A stretch of 64,000 nt of DNA. It comes from Symbiodinium natans (taxonomy: Eukaryota; Sar; Dinophyceae; Suessiales; Symbiodiniaceae). Positions 1 through 10,578 of the stretch are shown here, piece by piece. Position 1 is the first letter of the stretch; each line of letters begins with the position of its first letter. Where the stretch lies: NCBI GenBank assembly GCA_905221605.1, contig CAJNDS010002581.1:1-64000 (forward strand), given 5' to 3'. The translations under genes were made by a program, and so were the position numbers. The notes beneath the pieces were generated by a model. The model searched no databases, had not been told where the DNA came from, and worked only from the letters and a program-made list of their open reading frames with translations.

Positions 1-250
1 AAAATCCCTAAACCCTAAAATGCCTAAACCCTAAAATCCCTAAACCCTAAAATCCCTAAACCCTAAAATCCCTAAACCCTAAAATCCCTAAACCCTAAAA
101 TCCCTAAACCCTAAAATCCCTAAACCCTAAAATCCCTAAACCCTAAAATCCCTAAACCCTAAAATCCCTAAACCCTAAAATCGCTAAACCCTAAAATCCC
201 TAAACCCTAAAATCGCTAAACCCTAAAATCCCTAAACCCTAAAATCCCTA
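1..250. repeat. 16-bp telomere-variant tandem array
   Basis: About 15.6 copies of a 16-bp unit that reads AAAATCCCTAAACCCT, which is two CCCTAAA-type heptamers plus two extra A residues. A few units carry a single change (TGCCTAAA near 21, TCGCTAAA near 181 and 213). The array starts at base 1, so its true length is unknown. CCCTAAA is the Arabidopsis-type telomere repeat, also reported for dinoflagellates. The regular 16-bp period makes this a telomere-derived satellite or subtelomere rather than a canonical telomere tip. Confidence 0.93.
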
Positions 251-2120
251 AATTCATTAGGGTTTTTTTGGGGTTTTCGTCTTTTGCATTAGGGTTTTGA
301 GGGTGTTTCCTGTTTTGGGATTAGGGTTTGGCGTTTCATGGTTTAGGGCTAAACCGGATTCTCCGGAGGGGGGGCTGCGCCCCCCCGCCGGAGACGCCTC
401 CCCCCCGCAAAAGAGAGTATATTTTTTCTAACAACACACGGCTTCCCGACAGCCCGACGGCCCGGCACAAGAGTTGAGGGCAAATGCATCGCACAGAAAT
501 CAAAATTCAATATACGTGTGTTTCTGTTTGGTGGACAAGGCTTCGCCTTATCTGTCGACTTTCCTTGCGGGACTTTGTGCGGATAGTGGCCTGCGCTGTA
601 TAGCTGCAAGTCATGAAAACCCTGGCATGGAATTCGAGATTTACAAGTGTCTTGGCAATGATAGGGTCCTAGCCAAAGAAAGTTATCCTACCAGAATTCA
701 GGTCCACATGACCCCTGAGTAGTCTACATCGAATTGACTTCGTTTCTTGACGTCCAAGAGTCAATTTGCCTACTCCCCCATACACTAGCCTACAAGTACT
801 ACCATCCTACACCGGGTGCCTAACCAGAAAGTACGCGTTTGTCCTTTTTTGGGTGTTGCGGAATCCAGCTCTGTGTTACGCCGGCATCTCGAAAACCGCA
901 ACGTGAAAAATGCACCTCAGTCTCGGCACTCTCCAAACTTGGAGATATGGCTGATGAACATGTTATAGCTATTGAATTGAGTCCTTATATGGATAATGTA
1001 GGACCTTTGCATCAGACACTACCAGGTGGGCTTTGGGCATGTAAATGCCGCAACCTTTTGAATCACGAAGACTTACAGTCAAACTGGTCTGCAGTTCATT
1101 GCAGGCTAGAATCGGCAGAGCCCCAGGCACGAAACCAGTTCAGCCCACTCTGCCTTAAGTCTAGCCCATTCAAGCCCATGATTTGTTGCGAGCCCTATCA
1201 GTAGATGGCGTGCGTGATGAGCACCGAGATCACGGCGAATTCCCTAAACCCTAGTCCACAAACCCCTAAACCATCAACCCCAACCCCAAAGCCTAAACCA
1301 TCACTGCTCCACCAAGGACAGCTGGAGTGCAGCCTCTATCATGGCTGATGGGCAAGGCAAACAAAGTCGGGATGTTCGGGTTCGGAGAGTTTAGGGTTTA
1401 GGCTTCGGGGACTTAGGGTTCAGGATTGGAAGTGAAGACCAAGAAAAACCAACAACAACAAAATCAAAACCAATAGAAAACCAATTGAAAAATGACCCCA
1501 AAAAACCAATGATTGTTTTCAGTGCTTTTTATTGTTTGTTTTTCTTGTTTTGGGGCTTCTATTGGTTTTCCATTTAGGGTTTACGAGGTTCGTCTTCAAA
1601 AAAATCCGACTCTTGTTTTTTTTTCTTTTTTTTAAAAAAGGTGTTTTTCTAATCTTAAGAATATTTTTTGAAGATTCTTGAATAAGGTGAATTTTGGCAA
1701 CTTTCCATATTTTTCTAATGTTCTTTTCACGGGAAGGGAAAAAAGAAAACAACAACGGATAAAAGATGATGTAAGGATTTGAAAAATATTTTCGATTTTC
1801 AAATATATCCAAATAAAATTGAGAATCTAAGTTTCTAATCAAATGTCTCCTATCAAATTTGAAGACCCAATACATCCTATCGAAATCGATCAACAATATT
1901 TATGAAATCATCTGATTCTCGATTGGTATGGTGATGAGCCTATAAATAAACCCTAATACAAGCCAAATTCCTTGCAGAATGAATTAATCAACCTGGAACC
2001 CTAAACCATGGAACCTCAGACACCAACAATAAGCCTTTAGAATGGGCGAAAAACAAGCCAAATTCCTTGTAGAACAGGCCTATAAACCCTAAACCCCAAA
2101 TTTTAGAGCTGCGCTATCTG
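251..2120. other. gene-poor stretch with telomere-like fragments and an AT-rich tract
   Basis: No convincing gene. From 256 to 350 the telomere-like motif appears in the opposite orientation (TTAGGGTTT variants), so the array is followed by inverted degenerate copies. Short CCCTAAACCCT pieces recur near 1240-1300, and TTTAGGGTTTAGG near 1390-1425. Bases 1440-1900 are AT-rich and low in complexity; a Lys/Asn/Phe-rich open frame there is explained by composition. Open frames at 474-722 and 839-1204 show no recognisable domain. Confidence 0.6.
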
Positions 2121-2239
2121 CGCCAGTGAAGTTGGTACCTGTTTGTTGTGTCTCTCCTTTTCTCTTCCTTCAATTTTCTTAAACCTATTTTGTATGCATA
2201 GGCTCAATTTACTTAAACCTCACTCAAAGAGGCATCTGG

Positions 2240-2400
2240 GAGGAGTGCAAAGAGTAAAGAAAAGGGCGACCAAACAAAGAAGGTGAGTAAAAAAAGCGAC
2301 CAAACAAAAAAGGGTATAACAAAGGGGACCAAACAAAAAAAGTGATAAAAAAAGGCTACCCAACGAAAAAGATATAAAAAAGCGACCAATCAAAAAAGGG
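2240..2400. repeat. about 35-bp A-rich tandem repeat
   Basis: Four to five imperfect copies of a unit built around GCGACCAAACAAAAAAGG separated by A-rich spacers. The strand is strongly purine-rich. No coding potential is visible. Confidence 0.65.
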
Positions 2401-2509
2401 GCTTAGGGTTGCACCCTAGGGTCGCCTTATCAAAAGATGATTGTATGAATTTGCGTATTATCAGAATTTCCTTGATATTTGCAACATGTATTCAGAATAT
2501 AGGGGGGTG

Positions 2510-3520
2510 TTTTAGAGCGTCTTTAGAGGGGTTTCTAAAGGTTTTAGAATTTCTTAGTATGGTTTAAATGCTGTTAAAATTGTTTTGAGAGTTGTTAAAG
2601 TGTTTTTAGAGTGTTTTAAGATGTTTTATTAAAGGTTCTTTTAAGGGTTTTTGAAAGGTTTTAGATGGTTTTTGAAGGTATGTAAAAGGGATTTGAAGGG
2701 TTTTTAGAAGGGTTTTAAAGGGTTGTTTTGAAGCTTTTAAAGTGTGTTGGAGGGTTTTTAACAAGGTCTTTACAGGGATCTTTAAAGGTTTTAAACGTGT
2801 TTTCAAAAATGTTTTAAAGGGTTTTCAGTGTCTTAAATAGGGTTTAAATGTTTTTTTTAAATGGTTTTTCAATGGGCTTTCGAGGGTTGTTAACGGTTTT
2901 GTTTGTTGTCTATACAGTGTTTTGAAAGAGTTTCTAAAGGGCGTGGTTTTAAAGGGTTTCAGAACAATTTTATATAGATGGTTTAAAGGGTCTCTAAATG
3001 GCTTTTAAAGGATTTGAAAAGGGTTTTTGAAGGTTTTGAAGAATGTTTAGAAGGGTTTTTAAACGTTGAAGGGTTTTAAAGCTCTTAGAAGAAGGGTTCG
3101 AAGTTTTTAGAAAGAGTTGTTAAAAGGTTTTTTAACTCAACAATGGAGTGTTTGGGTACCTTAAGCCTAAACCCCAATTCCGGCCTTTTTAAAGGGTTTT
3201 ACATGCTTTAAAGTTATTTTACAAGTTTTTTAGATGGTTTTTGGAGGGTTTTAAAGGGTTTTGAAGGTTTTACAAAAGTTTTGAGATGGTTTTAAAGGGT
3301 TTTGAAGGAGCTTTAGTGGGTTTTTAAAGGCTTGTAAAGAGTTATTAAAGGTTTTAGAGGGTTTTTAAAGGGTGTTTAGAGGGGTGTTTAGAGGTGTTAA
3401 AGGGGTTTTAGAGGCACTGTCAAGGGTTTTTAAAAGGGTTGTGCTTGTAAAGGGATTTTTGATGGGTTTTGGAGGGGCTCTAGAGGGTTTTAATGGGTGT
3501 CAGAAAGTTTTTTTGCAGAG
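2510..3520. repeat. degenerate TTTTAAAGGG repeat field
   Basis: About 1 kb of T/G-rich sequence made of short variants of GGGTTTTAAAGGGTTTT, which look like drifted telomere-type motifs. The only open frame (2606-2806, minus) is a Lys/Thr/Leu periodicity created by the repeat. The motif CCTAGGGTCGCC(C)TTATCAAAAGATG occurs just before the field (about 2416-2441) and just after it (about 3651-3678). The field is bracketed by a perfect 16-bp inverted repeat at 2121-2136 and 3699-3714. Confidence 0.6.
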
Positions 3521-4049
3521 TTGGTTTAGGGTTTAAGGCTTGCGTTCAGAGTTTGACGATCTAAAACCTCCCTAAACCTTCAACCTTGAAAACCCTAAAG
3601 CCAAAAAACCTAATTTAGACGATCTAAAACCGACCAATGTTTAGGGACACGTCCTAGGGTCGCCCTTATCAAAAGATGCTTCCTGCAATTCTCTAGGCAC
3701 CAACTTCACTGGCGAACCCTAAACCGCAAACCCCAAACCCGAAACCCTAAACCCTACAATTTAAATCAATTTTTCGATTTTTTGCATCTGGGAATCTGGC
3801 ATTTGGTTTAATTTTGATGAAAAGAAATACCGCTCTAAAACCTATTTTAAACGATCTAAAAGTTGAAGGACAACCCCACACGACATCTACCTAGGGCCTA
3901 GGGTTTAGGTTTTGGGCCCCAAACCTTCTACCCACCCTCCCAAAAATAAGTTCCCCCCCGAATGACCGCGCCTGTTTTGGAGGCCCCCCAACAGAAGATG
4001 GCTCTAAGGAATAAGTTCCCGAATGACCGCGCCTGTTTTTGAGGCCCCT

Positions 4050-4312
4050 GAAGCGGGGACATTTGGGAAGGAGACATCTGGGTGGGGGGCATCTGCACCT
4101 GGGAGGAGGGCATCTGGGAGGGGGGTGCGTCTGGGAGGGGGGCATCTGGGAGGGAAGCATCTGGGAGGCGGGTATCTGGAGAGGGTTTTGTTTTAATTTT
4201 CAGCTATTTGCAATTTTTTTATTTTTTGAGAGGGAGCATGTGGGAATGGGGGCATCTGGGAGGGAGGGCATCTGGAAGGGGGGCATCTGAGAAGAGGACA
4301 TCTGGGAGGGCC
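4050..4312. repeat. G-rich minisatellite (GGGCATCTGGGAG)
   Basis: About ten imperfect copies of a 14-20-bp unit around GGGCATCTGGGAGGG, strongly G-rich on the plus strand. An interruption of AT-rich sequence lies at about 4185-4230. The Gly/Trp/Glu-rich and, on the other strand, Pro/Ser/Cys-rich open frames through it are artefacts of the repeat. Confidence 0.75.
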
Positions 4313-4600
4313 ATGGAAATCCCTGCATTGCCAGCATTCCTGGATGAAGAGGATGATCCATCCATCAGTGCTATGGACATTCCGGAGCTTGATTCCGAAC
4401 ACAAAAGCATTGACAGTGGCTGTGACAATCACATCGAGTTGAGCCCACAACTCGAAAGCCACATCATCGGAGCCATCGTCGTAATCCAGTTCGTCCTCAT
4501 CAACTCCGAAAAGCGGCGAGTGCGTCACCTTGAGAGCGTGCTTGATGAGGCAACGGAGGATTTGTTTCACGCGAATGAGGCACTGGGTCTCAATAGGTGA
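4313..4600 (+). CDS. acidic 95-residue open frame, unrecognised
   Basis: The ATG follows directly on the G-rich minisatellite. The predicted protein is acidic (runs of Glu/Asp near the start) with a hydrophobic stretch at about residues 50-63 and a Glu-rich, helix-like C-terminal third. It is plausible as an exon, because composition changes sharply from the repeat. I recognise no domain. It lies 1.1 kb upstream of the transposase remnant on the same strand and could be part of that element, but nothing in the sequence proves the link. The minus-strand frame over the same bases is also open. Confidence 0.3.
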   Translation: MEIPALPAFLDEEDDPSISAMDIPELDSEHKSIDSGCDNHIELSPQLESHIIGAIVVIQFVLINSEKRRVRHLESVLDEATEDLFHANEALGLNR

Positions 4601-5717
4601 GTTGTCCTGGAACCCGGGCCATCCGGGCAGTGCGGAGTACCGCCAGCGCCGCCACTTCCGCCTGCGCGGCGGAGTCGGACTACCAATGAAGCTTTACCTG
4701 TGGACAATGATGGGAGGTTAGCCGTCACTGGTGTGAGTGGACTGTGATGCAACGTTTTGGTGACTTTTGGGACTACAACAGCGATCATTGCGAGGCAACA
4801 TCTTTCGGCCCTTTGGGACTATGACGTCAACGATTGGTACTGAGAGTGGGAGTAGTGAAGCCTGGCTGGAGGCGAGGGAAATCTCTTGACAACTTTAGAC
4901 AAAGCTCGCCACAGATTCAGGAAGCGCTTTTCCTGGATGATCCCTCAGCTCGTCGCAATTATCGACATCGCCGACGTGAAGTATGACGCAGAATCAGTTC
5001 CGTGCCCAGCCCGCAGGAATTGGACCTCAGGACACGACCCTGGACCCCGAGGCATTCTTCGAGCTCATCGTCATGAAGAGATCTTCGTTTCCCGTCCAAA
5101 TGCCCTGACGCCACCTTCATCGCATCAACCGGGACGATGTTCATGAAGATTTGCAGGCGCGAAGGACAAGGAACTCTATGGGAACTACAGGGAGCAAAGC
5201 ATGATTTACATCCGTGTGGACTACATGAATTCGTGAGTGTGAAGAAGTACATTGAGGAATGCAACGACGCCGTCAAGTCGTTGCTTCGCCCGGGTCGTGT
5301 TCTTCCAACCTCACCGGATTCGCCAGAGCAGCCCGAGTGGAAAAAAGGTGATCTTCGCGTGTCGCGGTACATTGGTTCAGGGGGCCAATCAAGTGGATCG
5401 TCTCCCTTCATGGCAGACTCATCCGGTGCAAAGTTCAGACCCATCCACGGCAAGTCGCCGGCGCCTGGCCGGTAGGCTCCAGAATCCGGACGAGCAGGGC
5501 ACACTGCCTCAAGAGGAAGACCCGGATGAAGAGGCAGCCCGCGCCTTGCACGATGAGTGAGTCGGGTGGTCAGCAGAACTGCGTTCAATTTTGGTAGACC
5601 AGGGAACATGGCAGCTCGGGCAGACACACAGCAAACGGATATACGGCCAGATAAATGAACGGCATTCTGCTTCAGCTGAGCGAGTGTCGCAACATGTCGG
5701 TAAGTCATCGGTAAGCG
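4601..5717. other. broken open frames between the acidic frame and the transposase remnant
   Basis: Plus-strand fragments at 4886-5146 and 5137-5475 have coding-like composition (the latter includes a Tyr-Ile-Glu-Glu-Cys-rich helical stretch) but switch frame repeatedly. A 263-residue minus-strand frame (4959-5750) lies opposite them. I cannot decide which, if any, is real. The best reading is further decayed transposon sequence attached to the downstream transposase remnant. Confidence 0.3.
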
Positions 5718-6911
5718 ATGCTGCGAAATACCCGCGCCTTGAAGGATCAAGCCTTTAGTTTCACTCTGCGTTTTTGCGGCGCATCACTGAGCATGACCAA
5801 GACTTGCTCTAACAAGGCCGCCCGCATCTACCCCAGCGCCAGGAAAGGCAAAATCTGCTTTCTTCTCATCACCAAGTTGGCGATTGACGAAGAAGCCCTC
5901 GGAGCGGACCACCAAATCCAAGGCGTGGAAGGCGGCGCCGTGTGGGTAGACAGGATGAAGCACAAGCGGAACATGCAGACTCTCTTGAAAGCAGACGACA
6001 TGGCTATCGTGCAGATTTTGACGGACGATGGTCTACTGCCAGATTGGAGTCAGATGCACCGGTGCACGACGAAGACTTGCCACAAGTTCGTTCTGCCCGA
6101 GCATCTTCAGCCTATCTTCACAACAACACCACGGCCCGAGGACTCACTTGGAGTTCAAGCCAGCGCCCTCTTGTTGCGACTGGCCAATGTTCCTTTGAGT
6201 GCCATCCATCTTGTTCTTGGAGTGAACCACAAGGCCCTGAACCGCAATCTGGATCTGGTCCGAAAGGGTTACGCGGAGGAGACTCAGAAGGGCATGAGTT
6301 TTGGTGGAAAAACTAAGACATGCATGAAGGTCGAGGCAGATGAGGCCTTGTTCGACAAGTGTCTACTGCCAGCAGAGGAAGCACCTACACTAACCTGGTG
6401 GTGCAGTGGGAGCAATGGTTGGCTATGGTGGCTCGCGGGCGGCCTTCGTTTTTGGTCATGCTTCGGCTATCCCCGCTCATTACCAAAAAGCGAGCCCCAG
6501 GACCAGGGGCTGTGCGGCAAAATGACTGCTTGCAGGTCGCGAGACGCATGTACGTAGCTTGTTTCCAAATCCACTTGCCCGCTTGATTTTCTTTTGCTGG
6601 TGGGCCACAGAGTCGTGCCGCATGCCAGATACCTTTGTGCGATAGCTCCTGGCACTGTCTGTGTGCAGGATAACCGACCCATCCTTCAACCGACCAGGCA
6701 TTGGCAACGCGCGCAGCCTTCCAGGCGGCAAAAAGGTCCGGGTCAAGGCCGGCACGCAGGTGGTGGACAGTGCCTGGAAGTTCTTGAAGGACCGTGTGAA
6801 GATCAATCAGCAAGCCAAGACGGGGTCTTTGAGGCTGCGGGCAATGATGCGTTCGAGTGCTGGAATCGGGGTCAAAACCTATGGCTCAGCACGGGCAAAC
6901 TCATGACCTGA
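5718..6911 (+). pseudogene. ISXO2/Merlin-like DDE transposase remnant, rearranged
   Basis: The plus frame from 5718 has a Cys/His zinc-site-like segment (CTTKTCHKF, about 6065), then a helical stretch (ASALLLRLANVPLSAIHL), then VEADEALFDK at about 6330, which looks like the first catalytic Asp region of an ISXO2/IS1595 (eukaryotic Merlin) transposase. A frame change follows. The next plus segment has WEQWLAM and ITKKRAPGPGAVR (6397-6530). The final plus segment from about 6720 has KVRVKAGTQVVDSAWKFLK and an Arg/Tyr-Trp-rich C-terminus ending near 6911. The expected middle block, VILHTDSARSY plus RHDSVAHQQKK, is present but on the minus strand (about 6535-6700). With frame breaks and an internal flip it cannot encode an active enzyme. 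Family assignment rests on motif order only. Confidence 0.6.
6535..6705 (-). pseudogene. inverted middle block of the transposase remnant
   Basis: On the minus strand, opposite to the flanking transposase pieces, this block encodes GSVILHTDSARSYRTK and SGMRHDSVAHQQKKIK. After a frame change it gives QAGKWIWKQATYMRLATC. In ISXO2/Merlin-type enzymes the TDxARSY and HDxVxHxxK motifs, then a GKWxW-like stretch, sit between the RAPGPGAxR segment and the KAGTQ segment. Here those two segments lie on the plus strand on either side, so the block looks locally inverted in place. Confidence 0.6.
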
Positions 6912-8667
6912 CATATGAAGAGGATCACGGTGCCCATCTGAGTGCACGGCGATAGCATGGGTTTATGAACACGCCATGCGCAGGAGATCGCAGGAGTCGC
7001 TCTCGGCCGTGGGTCGAAAACCAGGAACGTGGTGTCTGTTATTTTCCCACCGGCAGCGTCGCACCATCCGTCTGTCAAACCCACGTCTGCTTCATGTATA
7101 CATCATAATTTATAAGTAGCATATATACTTATATGGCTAGTAGCCATAATTCGCACCCTCATTGATGTTTTTAGCCTGTCCAACCGATGTGTGTTTTACG
7201 TATGTTTGATTTATGCTGCATCGCATATATACTTGCAGGGCTCGTAGCCTTAACTCCCACCCTCATTGATGTGCCTTTTCGGCTAGTAGCTCCTGAAATC
7301 ACGTGAGATTTATGTTTTGAGCTGAAAATGGTGGATGATTTGGGGGGGAAGCATACTATCTCGGTCTTTTTTGAGACAACCTCAACCCATCCAAGCAACC
7401 CCCAGAAGCCAGTATAAACCCTAAACCCTAACCATCCCTAACGGCGTGCGTGGCGGTGTGGCTTCGCCACGACCCCGAAAGCCGAACCGCCGAGCGTATG
7501 CTTTTGATGGCATGTACACGGAGCACTTGCCATGTGGCCCTACTGTCGCGCAGTAGTTATCAGCCGACGCTAGCTTTTGGGCAATGGGGCAACAGTGCCC
7601 TTACAAGGATCAACCCTTAAAACCTGCGGCCAGGGACCCAACCGCTAACCGAACAGGATTTAGGGAATAGGTTTTAGAATCAAAAAACCTGAAAATATCT
7701 GGGGGTGTCATTTCTGTAAGGGACATTTTGGATAACTTACGCGTGTTTCCCCACATGTTTTGTCCCCCACGAGGCCTGCAGAACAGGATCTAGGGAATAG
7801 GATGTAGCGATTATATTTACGTACTGCAAAATTACAATGGGCAAGCCTGCCTGTAAACAAAACACTTGCTGAATGAACCTCTTTCAAGCAGCGCTGGCAC
7901 GCGGCTTTGGGTGCCTTAAAAACCACACCTTTGTCGGTTCACGAGACGTCCAGAACTTTGGCCTGTCCTCCTTTGGAGGAGACCGAAGGAGGCATAAACG
8001 ATGATTAACAGCCTCCACTCCTACTCTTGACGTGCTCAGATGGTGAAACGCTTCATCTCTTCCTCTCTGAGAAGAAAAGAGGGCGAGACAATGTCTTCTT
8101 CCTGCAACCGGATCCTCAGCTTCCGTGCCCTGCGCCGGTACATGGTGAGACCCATGAAACTCAATCAGGACCAACAAAAACAAACCACAGGCAGGGATCA
8201 AACACAGTTGGGAACAAGGTGAAACATTAAATCAGGATATTCGTATGAGCCTCCCCAACCCCATCCCCCGACCCCCACACTCCGCCCCACCCGCCCCGTC
8301 GTAGTCGTATTGTGCAGCCACACCATAGTCGTAGTAAGTAGTAGCAACAGGGTCGAAAAGTCAAGATATGTCAAGATGTGGTGGCATTAAGAATTAGCTA
8401 GGAAGCCACCTCCCAACCCTCTGTCGTCTTGCCTTCTCCAGTCTTTCGGGTTTAGAGTGTGTCTTTAAGGAGCCACAATAGACGTCCAGACACGCCTCCA
8501 CGAAGCGCACATCCTGAAAGGAACCACGTCACTAACACGACAAACAAATGCCGGGCAAAGCGCTTGACCGGAATGCTGGTGGCGTGGGTCAAGCTGACGG
8601 CGCTGGCATTGTCCTGGGCTGGGCATGCTGATCCCGTGACAGGGGCTTCGAAAGAATCTATCTGTCG

Positions 8668-8670
<3 letters not shown>
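6912..8670. other. no supported gene
   Basis: Two diverged copies of a short motif (TAGCC-TTAA/ATTC-CACCCTCATTGATG) lie near 7140-7165 and 7245-7272. A CCCTAAACCCTAA fragment is at about 7416-7430. Small open frames here show no domain or composition that separates them from chance. Confidence 0.5.
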
Positions 8671-8671
<1 letters not shown>

Positions 8672-8744
<73 letters not shown>

Positions 8745-8805
8745 TCACCCTCACCCTCACTCTCACCCTCACCCTCACTCTCACTCTCTCCTCCTCTCCT
8801 TCTTC
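8672..8805. repeat. CT microsatellite with CACCCT tail
   Basis: A long (CT)n run, about 35 repeats, followed by CACCCT/CACTCT hexamers and a CTT run. Long Ser-Leu and Arg-Glu open frames across it on both strands are repeat artefacts. Confidence 0.9.
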
Positions 8806-9762
8806 TTCTTCTGCTTTTGCTTCTGCACGCTTTAGAGGACCCCCCAGAGGCAGGTCCCCGGCCACGACGGCCAAGCGAGGTTCGGCAGTCAAGTCTTGGT
8901 TCCGCTGTTCAGACACACATCATCCACCAACCGGCTCGGTTCTCCGGTTAGTGAAGTGCATTCAGCTTTGGTCGGTTCTGCTCCCCGACTGGCTACGGTG
9001 TGCTCCTGCACTTCAAGGTCTGTGTTGGGCGTGGAGCGGCTCTGGAAGACGTCCATGTGGTCCCGTTGGCTGTTGCGGTGTCGCCTCGTCGGAGGTTGGT
9101 CTCCCTGTTCTCCTCTTTTGTTCTTTCTCATGTGTTCTTCCTCTTCCGGGTCGCCGTCTGCTGTGGCTCCAGGCGAAGATCGCGTTGATGCCCTCCCTCA
9201 CTCTCTCCCTCTCCCTCCATTGGCTGTGTTTATATATTGCGGAATGCAAGAATGCAGTAGAGCCCAACTATCCAAGCAAGCCCCATGTGATAAAAAACGG
9301 ATCAGAATTTTCTTAGATTTCCTTTACTATCCGCCAAGCAGACCAGCCGCAAGGTCTAGGGTCCCTGGCAGGTTTTGGATGTCGAGCATAGAGGCTTGTG
9401 CTCGACTCTCTATGGCCTTACTATCCCGCTCGCGCAGGGTATCGCGATGCCCTAGCTACTAGGGCATTCACGACTCTTCTCCACTCCAACAGGACACTCG
9501 GAACAGACCATCATGAATGAACACATGGCTGGTTCACTCCCGCGGTCCGGCAGCATACCCGTCACTCTGGATTCCATTCAGCTCCATGTAGTGGGAGTGG
9601 ACTGACATAGCCTTCCCCTTACATTCAGGAAACGGCCTTTTCCCCCCGGCAGTTCACCTTGCAACAAGGGCATGCTATGTTGTCTGCAACCGAGAATTCA
9701 ACATTCTACACAGAGTTCCACCTTCAATGAAAGGGGAGACCGCCGATGGAAAGGAATTCGCT
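8806..9762. other. no supported gene; left flank of the retroelement
   Basis: Several overlapping open frames on both strands without a recognisable domain. The last bases before the retroelement read AAAGGAATTCG (9750-9760), the reverse complement of CGAATTCCTTT just beyond the other end (19580-19590). Confidence 0.45.
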
Positions 9763-9983
9763 GTTCAGACAACGCCCACTGCAAGACCTAACCCTAGTTG
9801 GGGGAAGAGCGGGTAGTGCGAGCCCTCTAGATCCCAAAGACCCTACGGGAGGGGACTAGGGGCAACAACGTCCTACCCTGCAGACGCCGGCCTTTTTCAC
9901 GGGTGCTGCTCTGGGCGAGTTTGGCAATCAGGCCGGGAGGCCCCTCAGGCGAGAGGCACCGGTCCTGATATGTGGCATACCCC
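9763..9983 (-). repeat. repeat B, outer copy (B2)
   Basis: 221 bp matching 10293-10513 at an offset of 530 with one mismatch (9973 T against 10503 C). It starts GTTCAGAC, and its outer edge defines the 3' end of the retroelement. The near identity of the copies suggests recent mobility or gene conversion. Confidence 0.92.
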
Positions 9984-10160
9984 TCCCTTTTGGAGGGTGT
10001 CAAGGCGGCTAAGTTCGGGCTACTCCTCTTTGGGAGGCAGTAGTGCGGCTGTGTGTTGGGCTACTCCACTTTGGGAGGCAAAAGGCTCTTGGCTATTGTG
10101 GAGAGTGCATATAGTGTGGCGTTGAGTGAGCAGGGCAAGGGCGGGCGGGCGAAGAAATGC

Positions 10161-10292
10161 TCACACACTATGCACGGCCCCAACACGGGTTAGGTCAGGG
10201 CCAGCTGAGCCAGGAGTCAGCCGAGCATGGGCAGACATGGGTGGTCATGATTCGTGCGTGTCAAAACACCTGGGAACAAAAAACCCCAGTGC
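10161..10292 (-). repeat. repeat A, inner copy (A2)
   Basis: 132 bp matching 19436-19567 at an offset of 9275 with about two differences (AGCCGAG against AGCTGGG). Similarity stops sharply at both edges: at 10292/10293 it meets repeat B1, while the outer copy ends in unrelated flank at 19567/19568. Confidence 0.92.
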
Positions 10293-10513
10293 GTTCAGAC
10301 AACGCCCACTGCAAGACCTAACCCTAGTTGGGGGAAGAGCGGGTAGTGCGAGCCCTCTAGATCCCAAAGACCCTACGGGAGGGGACTAGGGGCAACAACG
10401 TCCTACCCTGCAGACGCCGGCCTTTTTCACGGGTGCTGCTCTGGGCGAGTTTGGCAATCAGGCCGGGAGGCCCCTCAGGCGAGAGGCACCGGTCCTGATA
10501 TGCGGCATACCCC
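10293..10513 (-). repeat. repeat B, inner copy (B1)
   Basis: 221 bp, 220 identical to 9763-9983. It lies 66 bases beyond the pol stop codon and directly touches repeat A2 at 10292/10293. This copy would serve as the 3' untranslated region and as template for end completion in a split-repeat element. Confidence 0.92.
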
Positions 10514-10578
10514 CACTTCAGCGGCCCGGGGCAGACCAGTGAAAGTAAGGCCATGAAACCCCCACCGCGTGTGGTCTG

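Larger units (their letters stand above)
2121..3714. repeat. 1.6-kb block bounded by a perfect 16-bp inverted repeat
   Basis: CGCCAGTGAAGTTGGT at 2121-2136 is exactly the reverse complement of 3699-3714. One base further the match continues as CCT with a single mismatch. The interior is the A-rich tandem array and the TTTTAAAGGG field, with no gene. It may be a non-autonomous foldback or TIR element, or a repeat whose flank was duplicated in inverted orientation. I see no target-site duplication. Confidence 0.4.

Noticed and set aside
1-250. Resemblance of the regular array to a CRISPR array
   Set aside because: There are no unique spacers; the 16-bp unit is continuous and telomere-like, and the genome is eukaryotic.
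1519-1896. 125-codon Lys/Asn/Phe-rich minus frame
   Set aside because: AT-rich low-complexity sequence; no domain and no neighbour support.
4959-5750. 263-codon minus-strand frame
   Set aside because: It lies opposite coding-like plus-strand fragments next to the transposase remnant and has no recognisable domain. Its length is compatible with GC-driven chance.
8452-9316. Frames of 154 (minus) and 285 (plus) codons across the CT microsatellite
   Set aside because: The middle is pure Ser-Leu or Arg-Glu from (CT)n; the ends have no domain or codon evidence.
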